NCBI GenBank assembly: GCA_964516435.1
Contig: CAZEZP010000092.1
Span: 80,775 to 144,774 of the forward strand
Reading direction: 5' to 3'
Source: HGW-17 sp964516435
Lineage (GTDB): Bacteria > Myxococcota_A > Polyangia > HGW-17
DNA: 64,000 bases
Part shown: one piece after another, positions 49,603-58,390 of the stretch
How the letters are laid out: every line of letters starts with the position of its first letter
How positions within the stretch are numbered: position 1 is the first letter of the stretch
Translations under genes and position numbers: made by a program
Notes under the pieces: model-generated
The model's database searches: none
What the model was told of the DNA's origin: nothing
Seen by the model: only the letters and a program-made list of their open reading frames with translations

Positions 49603-51528
49603 ATGGGCCTGACCCTCACGGAAAAGATCCTCGCTTCCCACCGGATGCAGGGGCATCTCGCCCGCGGCGAGGAAATCGCCCTGAAAATCGACCAGTGCCT
49701 CACGCAGGATTCCTTGGGAACCATGGCCTGGCTGCAGTTCGAATCCCTGCGGCTTTCGCGCGTTCGCTGCGCCACGGTCGTCTCCTACGTGGATCACACC
49801 ACCCTGGCCCTGCGCGGGGAAAACACCGACGACCACTTCTTTCTCCAGAGCGCCTCGCGTCGGTTCGGCGCCTATCACAGCAAGGCCGGAAACGGGATCT
49901 GCCACCAGGTGCACCGGGAGCGCTTCGCCGTTCCGGGGGAGACGCTGGTGGGATCGGATTCCCACACCCCCACGGCGGGCGCGCTGGGCATGCTGGCCTT
50001 CGGCGCGGGCGGCGCCACGGTGGCGGCCGTGATGGCGGGCGGCCCTTTCTGGCTGCGGGTGCCGCGCATCATCCGCGTGTATCTGGAAGGCACCCTGAGT
50101 TGGGGTGTGTCGGCCAAGGATGCTGCGCTGGAACTGATCCGGCAGTTGTCCGTGAAGGGTGCGGCCGGGGCGGTGCTGGAATACGCGGGTCCCGGCGTCG
50201 CGGGACTCGGCGTGGACGAACGCGCCACGCTGGCCAACATGGGCTGCGAGACGGGCGCTCTCTCCTCCATCTTTCCGTCCGACGAAGCGACGAGACGTTT
50301 CCTTTCCCTGCAGGGGCGTGAAAAGGCGTGGCAGCCGCTTTCCGCGGACGCCGATGCCGAATATGATCGCGAACTCCGCATCGATCTGGGAAGGCTGGAA
50401 CCTCTGGTGGCCATGCCAGGCTCGCCGGACAACATCGTGCCTGTTTCCCAGGTGGAGGGGCACGACGCGCATCAGGTGTATCTGGGTTCCTGCACCAACG
50501 GCTCCTGGACGGATCTGGCCCGCGGAGCCGCGCTCCTGGAGGGCGGCCACGTGCATTCCCAGATCGACGGCATCCTGTCTCCCGGCTCCCGGCAGGTGGA
50601 ACTCTCGCTGCTGCAGAGCGGCGCCTATGCCGCCTACGTGGATGCCGGCTTCCGGATGGTGGAGCCCGGCTGCCATGCCTGCATCGGCCAGGGATTCGTC
50701 CCCGGCCACAACCATGTCAGCGTGCGCACCATCAACCGCAACTGGTTCGGGCGCTCGGGCTCCAAGGATGCGTTCGTGATCCTCGCATCGGTGGAGACCG
50801 CCATCGCCACGGCCCTGGCGGGCCATCTCGCCGACCCGCGGAAGTTGCCCCGCCGGAAGATGGATTTCCCCGAGGCCGGGTGGGAGGCGTTTCCGGAAGA
50901 GGGCGCCCTGCTGATGATGGCGCCCCTGCCGGAGCCGGATGCCGCCCGCGTGGAAATCCGGCGCGCGCCCAACATCGTTCCCCTCCGGCCGCAGACCCCC
51001 CTGCCGAAGATGCTGCGCGGAGAGGTGCTCATCAAGACCGGGGATGGCATCTCGACGGACGACGTGCTGCCGTCGGGTCCGCTCACCCAGCACCTGCGCT
51101 CCAATCTGCCCGCCATTTCCGCCTATGCCTTCCACAACCTGGATCGCACCTTCGCGCGCCGCGCCGCGGAAAAGGGAGGCGGCTTCATCGCTGGCGGGGA
51201 GAACTTCGGCATGGGCGTCCTGCGCGAGCATGCGGCGCTGGCGCTGTGGCATCTGGGCATCCGGGCGGTGCTGGCCAAAAGTTTCGACCGGAATTTCCAT
51301 GCGCTGCTCGTGAACAACGGCATCCTGCCGCTGACGGCCGACACGGGCGTCCTGGATTTCGGCGACGAGATCGAAATCGACATCACGGGTCCCATGACGG
51401 GACCGTTTCAGGCGCGCAATCTCACGAAGGACCGGATGTTCACCGTGTCGGCCGGCCTTTCGGCGCGGGAACTGGAAATCGTACGCGATGGTGGGCTTCT
51501 GGCCCATACGAAAAAGATGGTTTCGTAA
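49603..51528 (+). CDS. Aconitate hydratase, Aquifex-type single-chain
   Basis: 641 residues. The three [4Fe-4S] cysteines are found: Cys297 in YLGSCTNGSW and Cys357/Cys360 in GCHACIGQG, and SDSHTPTAG and SVRTINRNWFGRSG match conserved aconitase segments. The swivel domain follows in the same chain (GGENFGMG). The shorter length (about 640-660, not about 900) is the one TIGR01342-type ('Aquifex') aconitases have. The ATG at 49603 is preceded by a weak site (AGAAAG). Interconverts citrate and isocitrate. It precedes the ATP-citrate lyase genes by 23 bp, so the operon can both use and make citrate. Confidence 0.9.
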   Translation: MGLTLTEKILASHRMQGHLARGEEIALKIDQCLTQDSLGTMAWLQFESLRLSRVRCATVVSYVDHTTLALRGENTDDHFFLQSASRRFGAYHSKAGNGICHQVHRERFAVPGETLVGSDSHTPTAGALGMLAFGAGGATVAAVMAGGPFWLRVPRIIRVYLEGTLSWGVSAKDAALELIRQLSVKGAAGAVLEYAGPGVAGLGVDERATLANMGCETGALSSIFPSDEATRRFLSLQGREKAWQPLSADADAEYDRELRIDLGRLEPLVAMPGSPDNIVPVSQVEGHDAHQVYLGSCTNGSWTDLARGAALLEGGHVHSQIDGILSPGSRQVELSLLQSGAYAAYVDAGFRMVEPGCHACIGQGFVPGHNHVSVRTINRNWFGRSGSKDAFVILASVETAIATALAGHLADPRKLPRRKMDFPEAGWEAFPEEGALLMMAPLPEPDAARVEIRRAPNIVPLRPQTPLPKMLRGEVLIKTGDGISTDDVLPSGPLTQHLRSNLPAISAYAFHNLDRTFARRAAEKGGGFIAGGENFGMGVLREHAALALWHLGIRAVLAKSFDRNFHALLVNNGILPLTADTGVLDFGDEIEIDITGPMTGPFQARNLTKDRMFTVSAGLSARELEIVRDGGLLAHTKKMVS

Positions 51529-51551
51529 CCCCTGCCACAAAGGAGAGAATC

Positions 51552-52841
51552 ATGGCAATCCGAGGAATCCGAGAGTATGACGGCAAGAAACTGATGGCCC
51601 AGATTCTGGACCGCTTCGCCCCGAAGCCGGTCGGCATGCGCGGCGACTTCGCCCTCGTCACGCCCGAGACCGACCTGGACCGCCTGCCCGAGACCGAGCC
51701 CTGGCTTTCCACGACCCGGCTGGTGGTCAAGCCCGACATGCTGTTCGGCAAGCGCGGCAAGAACAACCTCATCAAACTCAACGCCACCTGGCCCGAAGCG
51801 GTGGCCTGGATCCGCGAAAAGCGCGCGCAGAAGACGGTCATCTCCGGCATCGAGGGAGAACTCACCGAATTCCTGGTGGAACCCTTCACCCCGCATCCGG
51901 AAGACAAGGAATACTACGTCGCCATGCGGTCCTTCCGCGAGGAGGATGTCGTGTATTTCTCCCTCAAGGGCGGCATCCATGTCGAGGAGAACTGGGACCA
52001 GGTCAAGGAAATCCACATCCCCGTCATGAAGGATGGCAAACTGGTGCACTACAGGGACGTGTCCTTCGAGGGGCAGTTGCCGCTCTCCGGAGACGAAAAG
52101 GCGCTGGTGGAGAATTTCGTGACGGCGCTGTACCGCTTCTTCGCCGACCAGGGCTTCGCCTATCTCGAGATCAACCCCTTCACCGTGGCCGACGGGCGTG
52201 TGGTGCCGCTGGATCTGGTGGCCAAACTCGACGACACGGCCGCCTTCGAGCACCTGGACACCTGGGGTACCAGCCTCACGTTCCCGGCGGGCTTCGGCCA
52301 TCATCTTTCCCCCGAGGAGGCCAAGGTCAAGGAACTCGACAGCAAGACCGGCGCCTCCCTGAAACTCACGATCCTCAATCCCGACGGCCGCATCTGGCCC
52401 ATGATCGCCGGCGGCGGCGCTTCCGTCATCTTCGCCGACACCGTGGCCGATCTCGGCTACATGCATGAACTGGGCATGTACGGCGAATACTCGGGCGACC
52501 CCAACGAGGAGCTCACCTACCAGTACGCCTGCGTCATCCTGGACCTGATGACCCGCAAGCCGCACCCCAAGGGCAAGGCGCTGCTCATCGGCGGCGGTAT
52601 CGCCAACTTCACCGACGTGGCGGCCACGTTCAAGGGCATCATCCGCGCCATCACCGAGTATGCGGACAAGTTGCGCGAGGGCAAGGTCAAGATTTTCGTG
52701 CGCCGCGGCGGGCCCAACTACAAGGTGGGACTCGAGCAGATGCGCCAACTCGGCTCCAAGTTGAACATCCCGATCGAAGTGTATGGACCCGAAACCCACA
52801 TGACCAACATCGTGCCCATGGCCATCGCGGCGTTGCAGTAG
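51552..52841 (+). CDS. aclB: ATP-citrate lyase, ATP-grasp subunit
   Basis: 429 residues corresponding to the N-terminal part of human ACLY. The ATP-grasp/citrate-binding regions are visible: VTPETDLDRL, PWLSTTRLVVKPD, EINPFTV and, after the linker, KTGASLKLTILNPDGRIWPM, GGGASVIFAD and GGIANFTDVAATFKGI, then VRRGGPNYKVGL. With AclA it cleaves citrate with ATP and CoA to acetyl-CoA and oxaloacetate. AAAGGAGAG lies upstream. The next gene starts 20 bp after the stop. In bacteria the enzyme is best known from the reductive TCA cycle. Confidence 0.94.
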   Translation: MAIRGIREYDGKKLMAQILDRFAPKPVGMRGDFALVTPETDLDRLPETEPWLSTTRLVVKPDMLFGKRGKNNLIKLNATWPEAVAWIREKRAQKTVISGIEGELTEFLVEPFTPHPEDKEYYVAMRSFREEDVVYFSLKGGIHVEENWDQVKEIHIPVMKDGKLVHYRDVSFEGQLPLSGDEKALVENFVTALYRFFADQGFAYLEINPFTVADGRVVPLDLVAKLDDTAAFEHLDTWGTSLTFPAGFGHHLSPEEAKVKELDSKTGASLKLTILNPDGRIWPMIAGGGASVIFADTVADLGYMHELGMYGEYSGDPNEELTYQYACVILDLMTRKPHPKGKALLIGGGIANFTDVAATFKGIIRAITEYADKLREGKVKIFVRRGGPNYKVGLEQMRQLGSKLNIPIEVYGPETHMTNIVPMAIAALQ

Positions 52842-52860
52842 GGCATAGGAGGAAATGAAC

Positions 52861-54729
52861 ATGACGCAGTCCTATCAACTGTTTTCCCGGAACACGCGCG
52901 CCATCGTCTTCAATCTGCAGGTCAACGCCGTGCAGCGGATGCTGGACTTCGACTACGTCTGCCGCCGCGAGAAGCCGTCGGTGGCGGCCATCATCGACCC
53001 CAACGCCAAGCAGGGCGGCAACCACAAGGTCTTCTGGGGCACGAAGGAAATCATCATCCCCATCTATCCCACCATCGCAGCCGCGGCCCGCAGGCATCCG
53101 GATGCCGACGTGCTCATCAACTTCGCCTCCTTCCGCTCCGCCTATGCCACTTCCATGGAGGCGCTCGAGGAAGCCACCATCCGCACGGTGGTCATCATCG
53201 CCGAGGGCGTGCCCGAACGGCGTGCGCGCGAACTGGCGGCCGTGGCCAACGCCCGCGGCAAGGTCATCATCGGCCCGGCCACGGTGGGCGGCATCCTGGC
53301 CGGCGGATTCAAGATCGGCAATACCGGCGGCACCATCGAGAACATCATCGAGAGCAAACTGCACCGCTCCGGCTCCGTGGGTTTCGTGTCCAAGTCCGGC
53401 GGCATGTCCAATGAGGCCTACAACATCATCGCCATGAACACCGACGGCCTGTACGAGGGCATCGCCATCGGTGGCGACGCCTATCCGGGCTCCACGCTGC
53501 TCGATCACCTGCTGCGTTTCGAGGCCAACCCCGAAATCAAGATGCTGGCCTGCCTGGGCGAAGTGGGCGGCACCGAGGAATACCGCATCGTGGAAGCGCT
53601 CAAGACCAAAAAGATCACCAAGCCGCTGGTGTGCTGGGTGACGGGCACCATCGCCTCCAAGATGAAGGGCGAAGTGCAGTTCGGCCATGCGGGCGCCAAG
53701 GCGGGCGCTTCCAACGAGACCGCCGAAGCCAAGAACGCCGCCTTGCGCGAGGCCGGCGCTATCGTTCCGAATTCCTTCGACGATTACGGTGCCAAACTGC
53801 GCGAAACGTTCGAGCGGCTCAAGGCCGAGGGCAAGATCCCCGAGCGGCCGGTGCCCGAGACGCCCCCCATCCCGGCCGACTACAACGCGCTCAAGGCCAA
53901 GGGGCAGGTGCGCAAGAGCACGAACTTCATCTGCACCATCACGGATGACACGGGCGACGAGCCGCTGTACTGCGGCATTCCCATGAGCAAGGTGGTGGAG
54001 CACAACATGCCGCTGGGCGAACTGATCGGCCTGCTGTGGTTCAAGAAGCGCCTGCCGGCCTGGGCGGCCCAGTACATCGAACTGGTGCTGCGGCTCACTG
54101 CGGACCACGGCCCGTGCGTGTCGGGGGCCCACAACACCATCGTCACCGCCCGCGCGGGCAAGGACCTGATGACCTCGGTGGCCACGGGCATCCTCACCAT
54201 CGGCCCGCGGTTCGGCGGCGCCGTCTCCGGCGCGGCCAAGCAGTTCTCCGAGGCCATGCGCAAGGGCATGTCGCCGCTGGAGTTCGTCAACCACATGAAG
54301 AACATCAACGTCAACATCCAGGGCATCGGGCACAAGATCAAGAGCGCCACGAACCCGGACATCCGCGTGACGCTGCTCAAGAAGTTCGCCCGCGAGAACT
54401 TCCCCTCCACGCCGCACCTGGATTTTGCGCTGGAAGTGGAAAAGATCACGCTGACCAAGCGCAACAACCTGATCCTCAACGTGGACGGCGCCATCGGCAT
54501 CCTGTTCCTCGATCTCATGGCCGCTTCCGGCGATCTCTTCACGGAGCAGGAAAAGGCCGAAATCATCGAGTTCGGCATCCTCGACGGCCTGTTCATGCTG
54601 GGCCGTACGATTGGCATGATCGGCCACTACTTCGACCAGAAGCGCCTGCGTAGCGGCCTGTACCGCCATCCGCAGGACGATGTCCTGTACGATCTGCCGG
54701 ATCCGCGCGAACTGGGCTACGACTGGTAA
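52861..54729 (+). CDS. aclA: ATP-citrate lyase, catalytic-histidine subunit
   Basis: 622 residues corresponding to the C-terminal part of human ACLY. The phosphorylated His is His276 in QFGHAGAKAG. The citrate synthase-like C-terminal module is present with TADHGPCVSGAHN and RFGGAVSGAAKQF. The ATG at 52861 is chosen over 52855 because AGGAGG then has the proper 8-nt spacing. The protein ends LGYDW. AclA and AclB form the complete lyase. Aconitase precedes them, and the two acyl-CoA ligases and acs nearby suggest acetyl-CoA supply. An autotrophic reductive TCA cycle cannot be claimed without oxoglutarate:ferredoxin oxidoreductase. Confidence 0.94.
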   Translation: MTQSYQLFSRNTRAIVFNLQVNAVQRMLDFDYVCRREKPSVAAIIDPNAKQGGNHKVFWGTKEIIIPIYPTIAAAARRHPDADVLINFASFRSAYATSMEALEEATIRTVVIIAEGVPERRARELAAVANARGKVIIGPATVGGILAGGFKIGNTGGTIENIIESKLHRSGSVGFVSKSGGMSNEAYNIIAMNTDGLYEGIAIGGDAYPGSTLLDHLLRFEANPEIKMLACLGEVGGTEEYRIVEALKTKKITKPLVCWVTGTIASKMKGEVQFGHAGAKAGASNETAEAKNAALREAGAIVPNSFDDYGAKLRETFERLKAEGKIPERPVPETPPIPADYNALKAKGQVRKSTNFICTITDDTGDEPLYCGIPMSKVVEHNMPLGELIGLLWFKKRLPAWAAQYIELVLRLTADHGPCVSGAHNTIVTARAGKDLMTSVATGILTIGPRFGGAVSGAAKQFSEAMRKGMSPLEFVNHMKNINVNIQGIGHKIKSATNPDIRVTLLKKFARENFPSTPHLDFALEVEKITLTKRNNLILNVDGAIGILFLDLMAASGDLFTEQEKAEIIEFGILDGLFMLGRTIGMIGHYFDQKRLRSGLYRHPQDDVLYDLPDPRELGYDW

Positions 54730-54831
54730 TCCCCAACTTTTTTCTGTGTCCCGAAAAACTCTGCGCAAAAAAATTCAAGTTATAAAAATTTTTTTCTTGA
54801 CGAGACCTCTGCATTTGATTACAGAAAGCGC

Positions 54832-56169
54832 ATGAAGGTTTCTTTTACTGTGCCCCCAGCGGCCCGCAAGCGCCATTCCGTGCCGCGTGTGCGCAAGAAG
54901 AGCGGGGAAGCCCATTCCACGTCCGCGTCTGCGGGGCGGATGTCGGTGGAGCTCAAGGAAAGACTCGAACAGTTGGTCGTGGATTCCACTTGGATTCCCG
55001 GCCCCCAATGGGCCGAGTTCATGCGTGAGACCGCCTGCCATCTGCATCTGGTGTTTCCGCAGCAATCGGGTTTCCTTCTGGCCATGGGGCTGCTCTCCAG
55101 CCTTTCGCCCTATCCGGTGAATCGTCTTGCACGCCACCAGTTGCATCTGTATGTCGAGAATTTGTGGAGCCACCTGCAGGCAGGCGTGCCGTGGACGTGG
55201 CCCGTCCTGTTCGAGGAAGTCCTCTTCGAGAAACGGGAGATGTCGGCATCGGAATTCCTGGAGCGCCTCCTCGAGGCTGCCCGCAGCGATCCGCGCAATC
55301 CAGGCCGGAAGCGGGAGAATCTCGCCTGGCGGCATGCAGTCTTCACCCACCGGGGGAACACCAAGCAAAGCCTGGAGGATCTCGTCCTGATCCGTCGTGT
55401 CGGGGAGGTCCATCTTTGCCTGGTGGCGGATGGTGTTTCGCGCTCCACGGTGGGCAGCGGCGCGGATGCCGTCCGGGTGGCAGCGCGCGTTTTCGAGGAA
55501 AACGCGGAGCGCATCGATGCCGCCCTTCGGGATCTGGATGCGGAGAAACCCCTGGATGTCTGGGCTCCGCGGGCGCGCTTCGTTCTCATGGATGCGGCGT
55601 CGATGATCAACCAGGCGCTGATCGAGGCCATCCGCGGCCGGCACGAGGGAACGCTCCTGCCGTCGCACGAGATCATGAGTCTGGCCTGCACGATGGCGCT
55701 CATCCGGAAGGATGCCTGCGTTCTGGCGCAGTGCGGAGATTGCGCCGCCTTCCTGTTCGAGGAGGGCCGGCTCATCCCCCTGACGCGGGAGCACACGGTG
55801 CGCTACGAAAACCTGCTGGCTTTCCTGGAGGGCCGGCCCCGCCTGCCCGGGCCGCCCGCCGCCGTCACCCACCTGCTGCCGCACGCCGTGAACACCGCGG
55901 GCGTGCAGGTGCTCGTGCCTACGCTGGGCGATCTCGTCACGTTCTCCTTCGTGCGTCTGTCTTCCGGCAGCCGCCTGCTCGTGACGACCGACGGGATCCT
56001 TCCCAAGAACATTCGCCGGCGCGGCTACCTGGCCGAAGAACTGCGCGGCCTGCCTGCGGATCTCCCCGTGGAAGAACAGGTGCAGCGTCTCGCCCGCCGG
56101 GCGCTGCAGGAGTTGGGCGAGGACAATCTGGGTTTCGCCCTGTGGATTCCGGAAACGAAGTGCAGTTGA
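54832..56169 (+). CDS. PP2C-like protein phosphatase with N-terminal extension
   Basis: 445 residues. The C-terminal part (about 170-445) follows the PP2C pattern: THRGNTKQSLED, CLVADGVSRSTVGSG (metal-binding Asp-Gly), CGDCAAFLFEEGRL, LLVTTDGIL and EDNLGFALW. The first 170 residues are helical and unrecognised, with a basic, Ser-rich start. The family dephosphorylates Ser/Thr residues put on by Hanks-type kinases, three of which lie at 16-23 kb. An AT-rich segment precedes the gene, with TTGACG at 54797 but no good -10. Catalytic Asp residues are present, so activity is likely. Confidence 0.8.
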   Translation: MKVSFTVPPAARKRHSVPRVRKKSGEAHSTSASAGRMSVELKERLEQLVVDSTWIPGPQWAEFMRETACHLHLVFPQQSGFLLAMGLLSSLSPYPVNRLARHQLHLYVENLWSHLQAGVPWTWPVLFEEVLFEKREMSASEFLERLLEAARSDPRNPGRKRENLAWRHAVFTHRGNTKQSLEDLVLIRRVGEVHLCLVADGVSRSTVGSGADAVRVAARVFEENAERIDAALRDLDAEKPLDVWAPRARFVLMDAASMINQALIEAIRGRHEGTLLPSHEIMSLACTMALIRKDACVLAQCGDCAAFLFEEGRLIPLTREHTVRYENLLAFLEGRPRLPGPPAAVTHLLPHAVNTAGVQVLVPTLGDLVTFSFVRLSSGSRLLVTTDGILPKNIRRRGYLAEELRGLPADLPVEEQVQRLARRALQELGEDNLGFALWIPETKCS

Positions 56170-56264
56170 TTTTCCACTTTTTCATCGATATTGACATTCT
56201 CAAATAGCATTTGGTTTTTTTTCGGATATACACAAAAGGGGTACGCTCGCAAAGGAGAGGTCTC

Positions 56265-57686
56265 ATGAAACGGACGATTTTCTTTCTTTCTTTCTTTCTT
56301 TCTTTCGTGGGTTGCAATAATCCTGGGTCAAAAAATAACAATACGGGTTTCAATAATACCCTTCATGAAACATGCGACAACCTCGCGGACGATGACGGGG
56401 ATGGCCGCATCGACTGCGACGATCTCGACTGTCTGGGCGTATATCCCTGCGGGGCCCAGAACAACACCACCAACAACGCAAACAACCAGCCGCAACCCCT
56501 GTTCACCGTGCGCGGCAAGGTGTGGAGTCCCGGAGCCGACAACGCCAGCGTGCTGGAAGTCAACCGCTTCCCTGTCCCCTACGCCCTGGTGGCGGCATTC
56601 CCGTATGAGCCGCCGGCGCCTGAGCCTCTGCCACAGGGGCTTTGTACACCCTGTGTAGACGTGCCGGCCGGGATCATCCACCAGTTCACGGAAAGCGACG
56701 GCTCCTTCGAACTGAAACTCTATCCCAACACCGATTACTGGCTGCTCGTGCAGAAGGGCCAGTTTCGCCGGGTGTCCCAGATCCGGGCTGGTGAGCCCGA
56801 GGGCGTGATGGATCTGGAAACGGCGCCGGGCCAGGCCCGCAATCCCATCACCACGCTGCCCAACCGCCACAATCCCAACCTCCAGCAGTGGACGCCCAAA
56901 ATCCTGGTCGTCGAGGGAACGTATGAGGACATGACAGCTCTGTTCGCCAGCATGGGGTTCGATTACGGCGGCGAGATCAAGGTGCTCTCGGACTCGGATG
57001 CTGAAACCGCCAGCATTTTCCGCGACATCAACCGTCTGCGCCAGTACAACCTCATCATCACGACGTGCGGCGACGATGCCGCGTTCCTGACCGATGCCGC
57101 CGTACGCCAGAACCTGCGCCAGTACGTCGAGGAAGGCGGCAAACTGTACGTGGACGACTTTTCCTATGATTTCGCCGAGCAGCCGTTTCCGGAATTCATC
57201 GCCTACGAGACTTCCAGCGGCACCTGCGGCGTTGGTACCGTGCCTCCCTCCACGGTGGGGGAATGCAACCACTGGTCGTCCTACAATCCGGCCGGAGAAC
57301 CGGGCGACCCCTATTTCGCCGACTGGCTCAACGTGATCAATCCGGGCGGCAATATCTCTCTGCAGGCGGCCTGGGACATCATCGCCAACCTCACGCCGGG
57401 GCTGCAGGGCAACTGCGAGAACGATGCCGATCCCAACTGCCAGAACGGGCAGTACGTGGCTCCCCCCAAGGTGTGGATGTACGGCAACTGGTCCGGTTAC
57501 ACGCACCGTCCCGTGACGGTGTCCTGGAATTATTTCTGCGGCAAGGTGCTCTACACCGTCTACCACACGCATTCCAGTTACGGCTCCGGCTCCGGATTCG
57601 ATTACGAACTGCTGCTGCAGGAAAAGATCATGATGTATCTCATCATGGAGATCCAGACCTGCACGGATCCCATCATCATCGGCTGA
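56265..57686 (+). CDS. Surface lipoprotein with Asp-rich repeat, phase-variable candidate
   Basis: 473 residues. A lipoprotein signal (lipobox FVGC, Cys17) is encoded across seven TTTC units. The start of the mature protein is Asn-rich (KNNNTGFNN), followed by one Asp-rich Cys repeat (DDDGDGRIDCDDLDC) of the type found nine times in the 1284-residue lipoprotein. A carboxypeptidase-regulatory-like or Ig-like segment follows, then a region resembling a class-I glutaminase/DUF4350 fold (LRQYVEEGGKLYVDDFSYDF). AAAGGAGAGG gives a strong ribosome site. The gene is preceded by a very AT-rich gap. It follows the PP2C gene by 95 bp. Function not known; cell-surface location is inferred. Confidence 0.75.
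   Translation: MKRTIFFLSFFLSFVGCNNPGSKNNNTGFNNTLHETCDNLADDDGDGRIDCDDLDCLGVYPCGAQNNTTNNANNQPQPLFTVRGKVWSPGADNASVLEVNRFPVPYALVAAFPYEPPAPEPLPQGLCTPCVDVPAGIIHQFTESDGSFELKLYPNTDYWLLVQKGQFRRVSQIRAGEPEGVMDLETAPGQARNPITTLPNRHNPNLQQWTPKILVVEGTYEDMTALFASMGFDYGGEIKVLSDSDAETASIFRDINRLRQYNLIITTCGDDAAFLTDAAVRQNLRQYVEEGGKLYVDDFSYDFAEQPFPEFIAYETSSGTCGVGTVPPSTVGECNHWSSYNPAGEPGDPYFADWLNVINPGGNISLQAAWDIIANLTPGLQGNCENDADPNCQNGQYVAPPKVWMYGNWSGYTHRPVTVSWNYFCGKVLYTVYHTHSSYGSGSGFDYELLLQEKIMMYLIMEIQTCTDPIIIG
56279..56306 (+). repeat. (TTTC)7 tetranucleotide repeat inside the signal-peptide codons
   Basis: Seven perfect TTTC units run from 56279 to 56306. They encode the hydrophobic core of the lipoprotein signal (FFLSFFLSF). 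Because the unit is not a multiple of three, gain or loss of one unit shifts the frame within the first 14 codons. With seven units the frame is open (ON). Confidence 0.9.
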
Positions 57687-57820
57687 TTTTCTTTCCGATC
57701 CCGTTTTCGTCCCTTCCGGCGCGAAGGCCTTCCATTTCCATTTTTCCCGGAATTTTCCGTTTTGTTTCCGGCTCTTTCCGGCATGCTGCCGGCGGTTCCG
57801 GGGAAAAATCGAAAAAGATG

Positions 57821-57853
57821 AATTTGACATTTGAAATTTGACAGTAAGTGTCA
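57821..57853 (+). promoter_or_regulatory. Repeat and inverted-repeat cluster before the MerR gene
   Basis: AATTTGACA occurs at 57821-57829 and 57835-57843 (14-bp phase; both contain a -35-like TTGACA). It overlaps the inverted repeat TGACA-GTAAG-TGTCA (57839-57853), centred about 20 bp before the ATG at 57866. A MerR-family dimer commonly binds such dyads between -35 and -10, so autoregulation is likely. No -10 at the right spacing is obvious. Confidence 0.5.
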
Positions 57854-57865
57854 TATTTTAGGGGT

Positions 57866-58363
57866 ATGAAGACATCTGATGCTTCCTCTCCCCGCTACAC
57901 CATCGATGAACTGGCGCAACTGGCCGGCGTGACGCGGCGCACCGTGCGCTACTACGTTTCGCGCGGGCTTCTGCCACCGCCCGAAGGACTCGGCCGTGGC
58001 CCGCACTATACGCAGGAGCACCTGCTGCGGCTGGAAGAAATCCGCAACCGGCAACTGGCCGGGGAATCCCTCGAGGAGATTGAGGTTGCGCTGAACAGGA
58101 AAAGTGGGGAAGAGCCAGAAAAAGATGCGTCAGAAAACGTGCCGGCTCCGTCTATGGACACGTGGACGCGGGTGCCGATTTTCGATGGCGTCGAGTTGCA
58201 CCTGCGCGGTGTCTGGCTTTCTTTCGAGGCCGCCAGCCACCTGCGGGCATTCTTGCAGCCGCTGCTGGCGGGCTGGCTGCGCCGGTTCCCTGGCGTGGGC
58301 GTGATGGAAACGGCCCGACCCAGAACACGGCAAACAGAACCCGGCGACAACATCGACGAATGA
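57866..58363 (+). CDS. MerR-family transcriptional regulator
   Basis: 165 residues. The N-terminal winged-helix is typical: YTIDELAQLAGVTRRTVRYY, then GLLPPPEGLGRGPHYTQEHL. A short linker helix follows, and the C-terminal part (about 90-150) has no Cys-rich metal site, so the inducer is not a metal in the usual MerR way. It has a hydrophobic region with LHLRGVWLSFEAASHLRAFL. The ATG at 57866 with TAGGGGT is preferred over a GTG at 57848. It precedes the VIT/vWA gene by 27 bp on the same strand, so the two form one unit and the MerR protein probably senses something linked to it. Confidence 0.85.
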   Translation: MKTSDASSPRYTIDELAQLAGVTRRTVRYYVSRGLLPPPEGLGRGPHYTQEHLLRLEEIRNRQLAGESLEEIEVALNRKSGEEPEKDASENVPAPSMDTWTRVPIFDGVELHLRGVWLSFEAASHLRAFLQPLLAGWLRRFPGVGVMETARPRTRQTEPGDNIDE

Positions 58364-58390
58364 GCCGGTGAGAATACAGGAGGTCTTTTC

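Noticed and set aside
47557..51540. A single 1327-codon minus-strand frame joining an acyl-CoA ligase to the region opposite aconitase
   Set aside because: Only 47557-49242 gives a real ligase, with a ribosome site at 49242. The upstream part is the antisense of a complete aconitase with its three cysteines.
54797..54825. TTGACG-N17-TACAGA as promoter of the PP2C gene
   Set aside because: The -10 matches only 3 of 6 positions, and the ATG would lie 7 nt after it, so a normal leader is impossible. A leaderless transcript cannot be excluded.
56189..56245. TTGACA and TATACA in the AT-rich gap as a promoter for the 56265 lipoprotein
   Set aside because: The two elements are about 30 bp apart, far from the 16-18 bp needed, and no better -10 is seen.
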